From NCBI GenBank assembly GCA_963513935.1, contig OY740765.1, positions 69,908,253 to 69,972,252 on the forward strand: 64,000 nt of DNA, in the 5' to 3' direction. The notes beneath the pieces are model-generated. The model made no database searches. It saw nothing but the letters and a program-made list of their open reading frames with translations, and had not been told where the DNA came from. The position numbers and the translations under genes are program-made. Of the stretch, positions 27,717 through 38,887 are shown piece after piece (position 1 is the first letter of the stretch; each line of letters begins with the position of its first letter). This DNA is from Aphrophora alni (taxonomy: Eukaryota; Arthropoda; Insecta; Hemiptera; Aphrophoridae).

Positions 27717-28256
27717 TACTATAGTCAAAAGCAACCTATCTTGAGGTGGGAACACCAGTCGAGTGTGGCTAATTAGGGTCGGTCTCGACCGCCCTAAACT
27801 GACCCTTATTAATGCCGCATCAGTGAACCAGCGGCATACTCTAGTAGAAAATTGCAATTCTGTATGTCTTATATGAAAATGAAAAATGGGCATCATATTT
27901 AGTTTCACGACACTTTCCTGATAAAATCCATACCAAAATTTATTAAATTTGGCCAACCTTAAGCTGTAATAACATTATAAACTTTCCAAATTGAATTAAC
28001 ATCAACATCACTGTAATAATAAGGTTTACAACAATGTTGGTATGGATTTTATCAGGAAAGTGTCGTGAAACTAAATATGATGCCCATTTTTCATTTTCAT
28101 ATAAGACATACAGAATTGCAATTTTCTACTAGAGTATGCCGCTGGTTCACTGATGCGGCATTAATAAGGGTCAGTTTAGGGCGGTCGAGACCAACCCTAA
28201 TTAGCCATGCTCGACTGGTGTTCCCACCTCAAGATAGGTTGCTTTTGACTATAACT
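27717..28256. repeat. Near-perfect long inverted repeat
   Basis: Arms of about 220 bp (27717-27936 and 28038-28256) differ at only a few positions; the spacer is 101 bp. Each arm carries the same approximately 60-residue open frame on opposite strands, a consequence of the inversion rather than two genes. Within each arm a G+C-rich segment (around 27777-27797) is itself a small palindrome centred on GGTCTCGACC. Probably a foldback or MITE-like element; no target duplication could be fixed. Confidence 0.85.
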
Positions 28257-28735
28257 ATAGTGAGCCCCTGTTGATTAGGGAGAGAAGGGTGGGAGAGGAA
28301 GGGGTAAAGAGAGTGGGATAAAGGTAGTGCCTTTGAAGTTGAGAAGGTGTGTCAGTAGAAAATTATCCAAACCAATAATGTTATGACTTTACTCAATAGA
28401 AAATAGAAACATTGCATTTATTTAAATTTATTTATTATTAACCAGATACCCTGGTATGTAGGGCTACTGTATCATTAATAGACATAGTAGCCAAGAAATT
28501 AAGTACCGGTATATAAAAGGATTTTGGACAAAAACGTTATTAGTTAAGTTGCTAATAAATTTGTAATAGACATGTTTCTAGGGTCAACTTCACAGATGCC
28601 AAGTGTTACTTTCAAAATATCTGTGTAGTAAATTCCCCCTTCATAGAAATGTTAAGATAGAATTAGAACTCTGTTAGCTAAATTCTGAACTCTTTTGAGG
28701 TACCCAAAATTACAACATTTATTGAATTCTCTGGT

Positions 28736-28905
28736 TGAACGTTTCTTATGTTATATATGAAAATTTATTTACATATGTTTAAAAAATGTTATTCGAAACT
28801 AATTTTGTATATTGCAACTTTGTTTAGATTTGTGATAATTTTATTAACTATGTCCCAGAATGGAAATTTTATTTTAGGAGTGAGGATTGTAAATATTGAT
28901 ATAAG
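28736..28905. repeat. Direct repeat, right copy
   Basis: Second copy of 27456-27612, same orientation, about 1.28 kb away. Confidence 0.75.
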
Positions 28906-31799
28906 GAACAATCCACCTTCAAAGGTAGTTTTAATTCTTTTAATATAGTTTGATTGGAATGATTAAGGTTCTGACAATTTTACTTTTGGTTTTGATAAAA
29001 AAATATTAATATTAATTAATTGCATTTATATTAAAGTACATAATTGTATAGTATTTAACATTTTAAAACCTAAATGTTTTAAGGACTTATTCAGTTGCCA
29101 TACCTCTTAGTTTTTGTTGCTGAAATACGTATCTAACCATTATTATTCATTTTTTATAGTTATCTTACAAAGAAAATCATTCATATGTAACAACAAATTA
29201 ATTACTATAATATGAAAATATAAACATTTTTACAACACATAATATTCTTATTTGTTTGTTTATGTATTTCTGTAGTTTCTCATTTCTACATTTTTTTTTC
29301 AAACAGATGTACTAATTACAAAAGAAAACAAGAAAATCAATAACAAAATAGTTCATCATAAAGATATTTTAGTTATAATTATTCACCTTTAGTTACTCTA
29401 GTATGATTCTTTGTTATACAACAGTGATAGCATAAAGTATCTTTCTTGTTCTGTCTTCTAAATTTTAAATGAGTCAAAAAATTTGTTTTTGAGAAAGTAT
29501 TTAGGACTAAAGAAGTTTTTTTACCTATATAGGACATTTTTGTTTTAACCTCAAAATTGGGTTTTGGGGGAGGCAATTCAAAATATTAAATGGTAACTCC
29601 TATCAAGGAATTATTACTTAAAAGGAAACCAGACTATATGTTGTCCTTATTTAAAATGGCAGCCAATTTTAAAATGATATTATGTATTCCTATTTTTTAC
29701 TCTAACTTTAAAGGAGTATGATAACAAAGAAAGCAGCTAAATTAAAAATCAATTACGATGTAGTTTTTGCCAGTTATACCCTGTTGGAGATCATGATCCA
29801 CAGTGAAATATTAATTGAGCAAGAAGGAGGAGGCTCAAATGAAATTCATACAATATGTCATGTTGCACCTCATTGGATAGGTCATTTAACACATAAAATC
29901 CAATTTCGTTTAATTGGGAAAATATGAAATTGACACTACCAGCTTTTGCTAACAATAAATTATGGTTTAACACAACAAATTTTCTTAAAATTTTATTTCA
30001 GCCCCCAAACCTCTAACGAAACTGAGCCTTTTCACACTTCCTGTTATCAAAGGTTACAATGTTTTTTTTTTTTTTTTATACTGACCATTGGTATATGGCG
30101 AAATTCGACTTTAAATAAAATAAGTAAAACATTATTGTACTTCCCACTATATTTAATGAGCCTAGGTTTTACCAGTTATGGTCATTCTCTTAGGTAGCTT
30201 AAAACAGATTTACTAGCTAGTTGATTATTTTCCCCAAATAGGTTGGTGAAACCTAGGTCGCCAAGGTTCACAATAAATATTGTGGAAAGTACAATAGTTT
30301 TAAAAAAATTATTTATGTTAATGAATGTTCTCTAATATTTCTGTTTCCCTTCTAATAATACTACTGCAAGTTTATTATTAAAACTCCTACTATGCTTAAG
30401 TAGTTTGTTATTATGTTTAAGTAAAAAATATGAAGCTTTATTTAAAAATTTTATTGGTTGCAGTTTTAGACAGAGGCAACATAGTGACTTCTAGATTGCA
30501 CCGGTTTTCTCTACTCTTTCTACTCATTAGTCTTTTTAAAATGATGTATCAACAGATTGTGATTATCATTTTAAAATATTGAGTTCTCCCCAAAAACATA
30601 ACTTTGGGAACAAAGCTAAATTTCCTTATTTGCCATAAATTACCTGTTTTAATCCTATAAAGTTTCCAAAACAACATTTTTAGAGCAAAGGGGATTTTTG
30701 GGGCCAACTCATAAAGCGAATTCAATAACAATTACAGTATACATTTTAGAGAAAATTTCAAATATACATAATTAAAATATTAATTTTAATAATGTTAAAA
30801 ATATTTCTGCTTCAAGTGAAATTATAGCCTACATATTAGATCCTGTTATGGGTTTTTAATATTTAATAAAAACTCACCTTATTTCTTGTAACTACTGTAC
30901 TTTTATTTAAATTTAACCCTTAACTCATAGCTGCTGTTACAGCTAACTTGCCTGTAGAGCCTAATTTTCATATTTAAAAGAAAATATTAATTTTTCAGAT
31001 TATTTGGCTATATGTATGCTAAGAAAAAGTCTAAATAATTTTAAATGTTTAAAATATTTATTTAAAAAAGTAATTAACATTTTTTAGTTATAAACCTACT
31101 ATGATTTATTTTAAATATACTATTTTATTAAATCTACTACGTGAATTGTAATAATTACAAATGAATAAAAAAAAAAATGAAATGAAAAAATTAAGGAATA
31201 CAATCATAATATGTTATAAGTAATTAAACAGAAACACACTCACAATATAACACAATTACAACAGGTCAACTCCCTTCTGCTACTCAGTGAGAATTAGTGT
31301 GTTTGTGGAATATTCCACTTACTGTAGAAGATTTAGGGAATATTGCAAAGACTGAAAATTACCAAGGAAACACAATTTTGACCAATCACTTTATGACTAT
31401 ATTGACGAAAAAGGTTCCTAGTCTCCACATATATATCTTTTTGTGTTGTGCTACCCCCTTACTGGCCAATTTAAAAACTATATTGCAATTTTGTTTAATT
31501 ATGTGTGGTTGGAATATTTCGTATTTCATGTTTCAAGCAAATTAGGGTGGGTGGGATATTCCATATACCACATTTAAAGGGTAAAACATTTTTCTTTGTA
31601 TTTAAAAAAAACAAAACATCTTTTTCTTACAAAAATTGAGAAACTGTCTTTTATTTTTTCATAAATACATATGTCTTTTTTAATATCTGGCAAATTGAAC
31701 TAAAAATAAATACTTAATTGCTATATGAAGACTTATAATAAGTTAACAGTATCGTAACTTAACAGATCGACCACATCTAATTTTGTTATTCTAAAATGC
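28906..31799. other. Intron 1, no gene seen
   Basis: A+T-rich. Short open frames at 29718-30197 and 31297-31545 have no family resemblance and no consistent codon signal. A poly-T run lies near 30062. Confidence 0.45.
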
Positions 31800-34640
31800 C
31801 CTTCTTATATCAAATAAATCATATTTTCTTTTAGATCTGCTGGAATAATTAATTTGTATCTTAGAAACAATATATTATATTCAACATAGATTTCATGCCT
31901 TGGATTCAAATAGGGTTTGACACAAGAAGGGATTTTTTTCACATTTTCAGGCCAACCATCAAATTGGTTAAGGCTAACCATTTGTTTTATATATTTACAA
32001 GCTCTATCAGTTTCAATTTCTACAACCAACAAATTGTTGTAATCATGAGCAATTGGAAAGGTAGTTGCTATATTATAGACAACTATATCCATGCTGTGAA
32101 TAGTTTCAATATTATCTTTTAGATAAGCACAAGATAGATAATCACCAATCTACATATATTTACCTGACAAATATTCAACATTAATATCAAACTTTACCAA
32201 GCTTAGTTTTCTGGAATCTTGCAGAAACTTTATTTAAAACTTTTTTTTTATAATTGAATTGTTGTTTTATCATCACTATATACTTTGACATGATTACCAT
32301 AAACAAATTGATTAAATTTATTTCATTCATATTTTATAGCCAATTGCTTTTTCTTAATTTGAGCACAGTTTTTCTAAGTATTATTTATACTTCTATATAC
32401 AAATGCAATATGTTGTTCATTTTACAATAAGCAACCATCTAACTTATCTTTTGATACATTACTCTGAATTATTAATGGTTGATTTTAGCAAAAGTTATTT
32501 TCTGGACTGTCTACATTAATAACTGCATTAATATGCTTTTCATCTGGTCTGATAACCTTTTTAGAATTTTTTGCCCTAAGTACATAATTTCATTAACATT
32601 ATATTGAAGTTACTAGCAATAAAGTTCATGCCTAATACTTTTGCTACATGTTACTTGTGTGCTCTGTTGTGTTCTGTTTAATTAGAACCAAAAGAATAAG
32701 ATCATCAAAATAAATATATATACATTTTCTATTGCTCCAAACAATTTCATGTTGTTTTTGTGAAATTATAAAGGTTCTTGGTCTTACCTACAGAGGTTTA
32801 AAATTTCACATACATATCTGTCCATCTATCTGTCTGTAAGCCGCAACCTACCAGTCTATAAGACAAGACGATAAGTCCTATATATCTCAAACTTAGCAAG
32901 CATTTATATTGTTTGTATTATACCACATAGAAAAAATACTGCAGTTAAAAAAATTATCTTGGGATAGTTAAGGGGGGAGGGGAAACGAAACTATTGAGTT
33001 GACAATTTTTTGAAAAAATATATGTGTGGGTATCAAACAAACTACAAGTTATTCTAATTAATGAATATTATGTTTATTTGCTAAAAAAATTAATATGTTG
33101 CATTAGACTAAATCTAAAGTGTCAGATATCATTCCCCCTCCCCCCCCTCTAACTTGAACATAGTGTGACCTATAATTTGAAAAACATGATTTAGAATTAA
33201 AATTAAATTCCAGTATTAAGTTCTATATTACACAGTTTTTGTATGACAAATACAACTTAATAGCACGCAATGAGAAATGGTTAGTAGGCCTACACTAGTT
33301 TTAAAAGCAGTTTTTGTGAAGTGTAAGACAGACAATTCAATAGCCATTAAAAGATGTATTGCATTTTCAATGTTTTTTTCTTTATTATTGTCCATAAGTA
33401 AAACCATTATAATTTCACGTGCATGTATTGTCTCTGTCAGTACAATTTAAACTACATAATATGTCAACAGGTGAAGTTATATTGAAATGCTCTTTCTTAA
33501 TGACCTTATTTATATCTCTGGAATTCAAAGATTTATGAGGTTTGTTTATTAATATAAAACAATCGACCCAAGTAGAGGGTATATTCACTTTAGATGTAAT
33601 TACTTTGCTTTCTAATTGATCTAATTTATCATTTAGCTTTTTATGTAAATAAAAGGAACCCTTTGTAAAGTGTGTACAACTAGTACTGTGTTTTCATCAA
33701 TTGGTATATTATGCACACCTAACATTTTACCTAAGCCTATAAAAAAAATCTAGATTATCATTAATAAATTTTTCTTTTTCCGAACATAAAAATTCTTTTT
33801 TACTTCTTGTATTAGTTTTAACTATCTGTTTAGTTTTATATAAATTTATGCCTATGTGTAGACCCACTATTTCCACTAGATTTAGGCAATAATGACCGAA
33901 ATGGTTTTTCGCCTTAAAACACCAAAAATAAAAAATAAAATAAAAAATAATAAATAAAATCCACTACATTTAATATCATCTATTCTTTTTAAAATATCCA
34001 GTTTTATAAATTCTTGTAATCCAAGTAAAGCTTTTACATGTGCATCTACTGTAATAAAATTAACATTACATGAAGTTGTTTCTCTTTTACAAAGCAAGTT
34101 GACATTGCCTACTAATTTAATTTAAAATTTGTTATTACCATATGAGAAGTCATGTGACATTTGTTGGTTCTATTTTGGTTTTGGTTTAAAACAACATTTA
34201 TTTCTTTGAACAATATTTAAATTCTTGTCTCTGCATCTGAATCAAGTTTAAAATTAACTAATGTTAACTGAACTTCAATATCATTTTTCTAACTTAAATT
34301 ATTACAATTATATGTTAGATTATTTGATGTTAATAGCTAAAATTCTTTCATTTGAGATTAACAGTGTGAATAATCAATTATTGTCAACCCTATGCCATCA
34401 TTATCATAAATTATATTTAGAATCTTGTTAAGTATAGCCTAATTCTTCTGTGCTTACATTGTAACTAAATATTTATAAAATTAACACTACTTCATTTTTA
34501 GTTTTACACATTGGAATTAAAATTATTTTTATTGTGACATTTTGCACATTTTTTAATTTTTTTAAATAAATTGGCAAGAACCACAAGTATGACTATAACT
34601 ACATTTTTGTTTACATCGATACTTAGATTCAATTTAAAAT
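31800..34640 (-). pseudogene. Ty3/gypsy-like pol remnant
   Basis: Minus-strand pol debris in the expected order, heavily broken. From high to low coordinates: a Cys/His-rich piece near 34570; a retropepsin C-terminal block, VKALLGLQEFIKLDI (about 34000-34050); an RT opening, NSRDINKVIKKEHFNI (about 33480-33530); the RT catalytic box as YFDDL (about 32710); and an integrase N-terminal segment, VKPYLNPRHEIYVE (about 31880-31920), in the 95-residue frame 31805-32092. Pieces are separated by stops and unrelated sequence. LTRs were not identified. Antisense to Kank in intron 1. Confidence 0.7.
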
Positions 34641-35151
34641 ATTTGATTTATATCTATTATTGACATACTGATTAAATGCATGATTCACTTGCACTGACAC
34701 ATTCTTTGATACACTACTCAATTTTTGATAAACTATGATTTACCAACATATGTACAATATGAACACCTACTAAACTTGTAGAGTTTTTACCAGATATGGC
34801 TTAGTTTATCTTAAGTCTAGATTGGGTTCTCTTTGAAAATGTCCTCTCAATGATATATTAGATATTCTGGAAACAATTCTATCTCGAATAAAATATTCTT
34901 CATTATCACCATATTCATATTATTATATTCATCGTATTATCACATGTCTTGAAGCACTTTTAGTTTCTGTAATAATATTATCAATATATCAAAGGACTGG
35001 CATTTTTTCTGAACTATGTTATTAAAGCAAAACTGATAAAATACAATATTCTTCTTGGTTAAAATAATTTTCAAATTGTTTTAATACTTTAACTAACACG
35101 GTCTTGTTGGTTAAAACATAAATGCGATATACAGTCTTAGTCCTTCGTCTT
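34641..35151. other. Intron 1, no gene seen
   Basis: A+T-rich sequence between the gypsy remnant and the TIR element. It may include more of the gypsy gag region, unrecognisable by eye. Confidence 0.4.
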
Positions 35152-36847
35152 CTACTATCGGTTTTATTTATTATAGACCTCCGACTTTGATGTGTTGTTA
35201 CAAGCGAACAAAAAAAATGTAATAAATGTAGTTACATTGTTACATTACTGGTAGTTATTTTGTCCTGCACATTTACATATTTTTCAGTCTTTTTGATGTT
35301 GTTGAACTTTAAGATTTTACCATGTCAAGAGTATTGGAGATAAAAAATTTCTTTTACAGTGATTGATTGCAGCACTGTTATGAACAGTATACTACAAATT
35401 GGAATCTGTATGTATAATATTTACACAATTATTAAATATTTTTTGGAGCACTCATAATGTTATTATTAATGACCTTAATGTGTTTTTGCACGAAAATAAT
35501 CGTAATTTCGTTAGTCCTGTATGTGCTATTGGTAAGTTATTTCAAAAAATATTTTTAAAACTGAATTATAATCAAAAAGTGAAAAAAGCGGCTACACTGG
35601 GCCATGCTCAGTGGCGGAGGTACAGTTTAGGTCCTACTGAATATATTGTGGCCAAGTGTCACATCAGACAAAGTACATAGTCAATTGGCCAATAAATGTT
35701 TCATTCACTTATTATTATTCAAACTAATACATAATTTTCACAACAATAATATGTAGATGTTTTAAACGTTTGAACAGTCTGACTTTAAAAATTATTGTTG
35801 TCTATAGGGATAAAACTATTTGGTTTACATTTCAAACGCTCACTTAATCATTTTAAAATACATTGAGATTAAAATGACCTTCATGTCATGTGGAAATGTT
35901 TAGTATAATTTGTTTAACATGATATTTCAAATGTGTTGTTTGTATAATAAATAGTGTAAAATCTGTGTCAAACACGTTATAAAAATAAAAGATAAATATC
36001 GCCAAACTGAACATATGGTAGACATTGTAGTTGAGCCCATGGTTATTAATGTCAACCAGTCAGACTCAAGTGATCAAAGTGAGAGTGATGACATGAGTAA
36101 TAGTGGAGGTGAGATGGATTAATTACAAATAGCTTCCAAAGAAAAAACCCACACGAGTCGTGTACACACTGTGGAAACTCTGCCAGATATTGTTGTCCAT
36201 TTACCTAATATAATAGCCTAATTAAATTTCAAAATTGACATTTCCATGAAATATAAAGAAATCATGTGAACTTTTTGCCAGATCTAGGGTTTTAATGCCA
36301 AATTAAGTTTTAAAGATGCACTCTACTGCACAAGTCTGACAAAGAATCATTTTGCAAGTCCAGAGTGATGAGTACCCACTACTGCTAGTACCAAACTGTA
36401 CATTCACAGCAAAGCTCCGCCTCGTCTGTTGTCTGTTGACATTGTCAATTATATTTCAATAATAAATACAAATAATTATCCACCATTTGCTTTTGTAAAA
36501 TATTTATTTTAGTGACATCATGTTGATTATTTACATTTAAATACCATTTGATTAATATTAAAATTGGAATGAGCTGGATATCAGAAACAATTAATAACTT
36601 GGTTATATAATCTAAATAAAGATTTGAAAAATTCTGGTAAAATTTTAAAGTTCAACAGCAAAAAGACTCAGCTGTGTTTTTTAAACATATTACTCTAGAA
36701 AAAAAAGTTTATAATTCTTTAAAAAAATTGTATATACAAGACAAAACAACTAATGTAACTGTGTAACTACATTTGTTACATTATTTTTCGTTCGCTTGTA
36801 ACAACACATCAAATTGGGAAGTCTATAATAAAAAGTCCGATAGTAGT
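35152..36847. mobile_element. 1.7-kb TIR DNA transposon, decayed
   Basis: Inverted ends starting CTACTATCGG; arms 35152-35330 and about 36630-36847. Shared blocks include GATGTGTTGTTACAAGCGAA, ATGTAGTTACA and GTTGAACTTTAA. The right arm has an extra segment of about 70 bp. The interior has only scraps of possible coding sequence (about 36015-36120 encodes an acidic Ser/Asp-rich stretch, and about 36140-36360 a broken Cys-containing frame). These could be remnants of a transposase, but no family can be named with confidence. Confidence 0.65.
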
Positions 36848-37235
36848 ATTTCTCTATTATTAGTTTTAAGAAATAGTTAAATTTTTTGAATCCACAATTT
36901 ATAATTTGCACTTATATTTCAAAGATTCTGAGAGACCGTAATGATATCCACTTTGTTAATTTTTTTTTTTGCATACCTATTTATACATTGCAACTAATCT
37001 GATATGGATAGATAAATCACAATCTTGCAGCGATTTTTAAACATATTTACATAAGGTCCTAAATTTGCTTTCTTGTGACAAACACGTCTTCAGTGTAAAT
37101 CGTATTTGATTAAATCGAACTTTTAATGACAGCAGTTAAGGTTCATATTTATTTTTTTACCAGTTATTTCTGAATTATATAAAATAGGGAAAAAAATAAC
37201 AAAAAAATATACTTGGTGGTATTCCATTTTAAATA
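36848..37235. other. Intron 1, nothing recognised
   Basis: A+T-rich spacer between the TIR element and the foldback. Confidence 0.4.
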
Positions 37236-37431
37236 AATTACAACAATTTTTTAGTATAAACCACAATATTTTAATTGAAACTTGCCAAACATGGTTTTGC
37301 TAGTTAAAGCATTGTCAAGGACTTATACAATTCTTCTTGTATAAGTCCTTGACAATGCTTTAACTAGCGAAACCATGGTCGGCAAGTTTCAATTAAAATA
37401 TTGTGTTTTATACTAAAAAATTGTTGTTTTA

Positions 37432-37432
<1 letters not shown>
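37236..37432. repeat. Foldback with hammerhead-like motif, copy 1
   Basis: Arms of about 95 bp (37236-37330 and 37337-37432) with a 6-base spacer, TTCTTC. The right arm holds TTGACAA, a GCT...AGC stem, GAAA, the palindrome ACCATGGT and a C at the position of the cleavage base, then GGC. This layout parallels the foldbacks at 38188 and 14909. A (TA)n tract follows at 37435-37467. The paired arms would form a very stable RNA hairpin. Confidence 0.6.
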
Positions 37433-37468
<36 letters not shown>

Positions 37469-37599
37469 CTTGCAATTTTTAATATAGATTTGAGTAATTT
37501 TATTAATCTTCACATTTCACTTAAATTTGAATGAAATCAACAAGAATTTTGAGGAATTAAGTAATTTATAATACCCCTATGGCCAGTTTGTTGTTTTTT

Positions 37600-38050
37600 T
37601 TTTTACCAATAACTCATGAACCAGGATTTTTCGAGAGATGATGACCAATACATTTTACTTGGGGCTCTAGAGACTACACTAGAGCAAAATTCGATCAACA
37701 TCGTTAGGGCCAATTTTGATAAAATTGTAATTTTGTGTTTTTTCTTGTGCTACTCCCAAATTTTGTGTTATCAACCAAATTTAAAAACGCCCTACATATG
37801 GCCAAAATATGCCTACATACCATATTTTACTTTCTCACATATACATAGTATAGAGAGAATTTTGTGATTGGTTAAAACATCTATTTCAAAATTTGCTTTG
37901 AGATCTCCTGAACCTAAAAAAGTAATTTTTGATTGATGTTTGTCTGTATATATGTGTAGTAATTTACAGCCCAAATGTGTAGACCAATGTTATTCAAATT
38001 TGGTATGTGGTTATATTTAGGCCACACCTCGAGAATTTAAAATTTTTTTT
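37600..38050. repeat. Dispersed repeat, family B copy 2
   Basis: Inverted relative of 17885-18180, with matching blocks AACTCATGAACCAGGATTTT, GATGACCAATAC and GCCAATTTTGATAAAATTGT. The 83-residue frame 37616-37867 lies in it and is not supported as a gene. Confidence 0.6.
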
Positions 38051-38187
38051 TTTTAATACTTAAAATTTTGGGTATTGTAGCTTGAATGAGGAAGCTTGTG
38101 CCACTTTTTGAATCGTTTATTAATCTATAGAACCTGCATTTGAACAGTTCTATCAACTGGTTTATATTATTTCAAGTAAGTATAGGC

Positions 38188-38369
38188 TAAAGATAATAAA
38201 ACACAATTTTTTTATTTTGTAATATCCACTTTTTATTAGTCTAGCCGACCAGGTTTCGCCTGCTAAGGCATTGACGAGGCTGTATTACAGATTGGCGAAA
38301 CCATTGGTCGGCTAGACTAATAAAAAGTGGATATTACAAAATAAAAAAAATTGTGTTTTATTATCTTTA
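38188..38369. repeat. Foldback with hammerhead-like motif, copy 2
   Basis: Arms 38188-38260 and 38294-38369 are almost perfectly complementary, with a 33-base centre. The plus strand shows TTGACGA (38271-38277), a CTGT...ACAG hairpin, GAAA (38297-38300), stem ACC-ATT-GGT and the triplet GTC (38307-38309) followed by GGC. The sequence GCGAAACCAT(T)GGTCGGC is shared with the 37236 foldback. It ends 211 bp upstream of Kank exon 2. Confidence 0.65.
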
Positions 38370-38580
38370 AACATGGAATTCTACCAAGAACCATCGGTCT
38401 CAACAGTAATGAAAATTAAGTATAGGCTTATAATGTAAAGAGATTCCAGTCATTGAGAATTTCAAACCATTAAATTTAGTGTTCAGTTATCAAACTGCAA
38501 TTTATATATTTCTTTTTTATTTGCAGTCATATTTGAAATTAATAAATAGCTTCAATATAAATTAATTGTTTTTTTTTCAG

Positions 38581-38867
38581 GTATAACAAATCTTCCTGAA
38601 ACTCCTAAAGATGTGGTGAAAAATCCAGTTAACCAATGGCTTCTAGATTTTAAAGAAGGAGGCTTATGCAAACGGCGATTAGTCCGTAGAGTTTCACCTA
38701 TAGATATTAATAATGAGGAGGCTCAAACAAAACAAAGTCTGGAAGATATACAATCACCTCTGTCTGATACTTCTGTTCTTATAGTATCTCATGCTGGGCC
38801 ACCAATTGATTTCCAAGATTGTGATGTTTCTAGCAGTGCTTCTAACTTAAGTGCTGGAGCTTTACAG
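38581..38867 (+). CDS. Kank: Kank exon 2
   Basis: The exon has a strong polypyrimidine tract and acceptor (ttttttttcag at 38580) and a donor ACAG|gtatga at 38868. It encodes two codon-completing bases and 95 residues (18-112). The first half holds NPVNQWLLDF and a basic run, CKRRLVRR; the second half is Ser, Asp and Pro rich and likely disordered. It ends SAGALQ in phase 0, joining directly to IIREQM of the next exon, which corresponds to the start of the Kank coiled coil. The KN motif expected at the N-terminus of Kank proteins is not present. A foldback ends 211 bp upstream and an LTR retrotransposon starts 20 bp downstream of the exon. Confidence 0.75.
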
Positions 38868-38883
38868 GTATGATAATTTAAAA

Positions 38884-38887
38884 CATT
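38884..38887. repeat. Target-site duplication, left
   Basis: CATT, repeated at 45054-45057 immediately outside the other LTR. Confidence 0.8.

Noticed and set aside
27699..28274. Two frames with the same 60-residue peptide on opposite strands
   Set aside because: They mirror each other because the DNA is an inverted repeat; no family match and no splice or start evidence.
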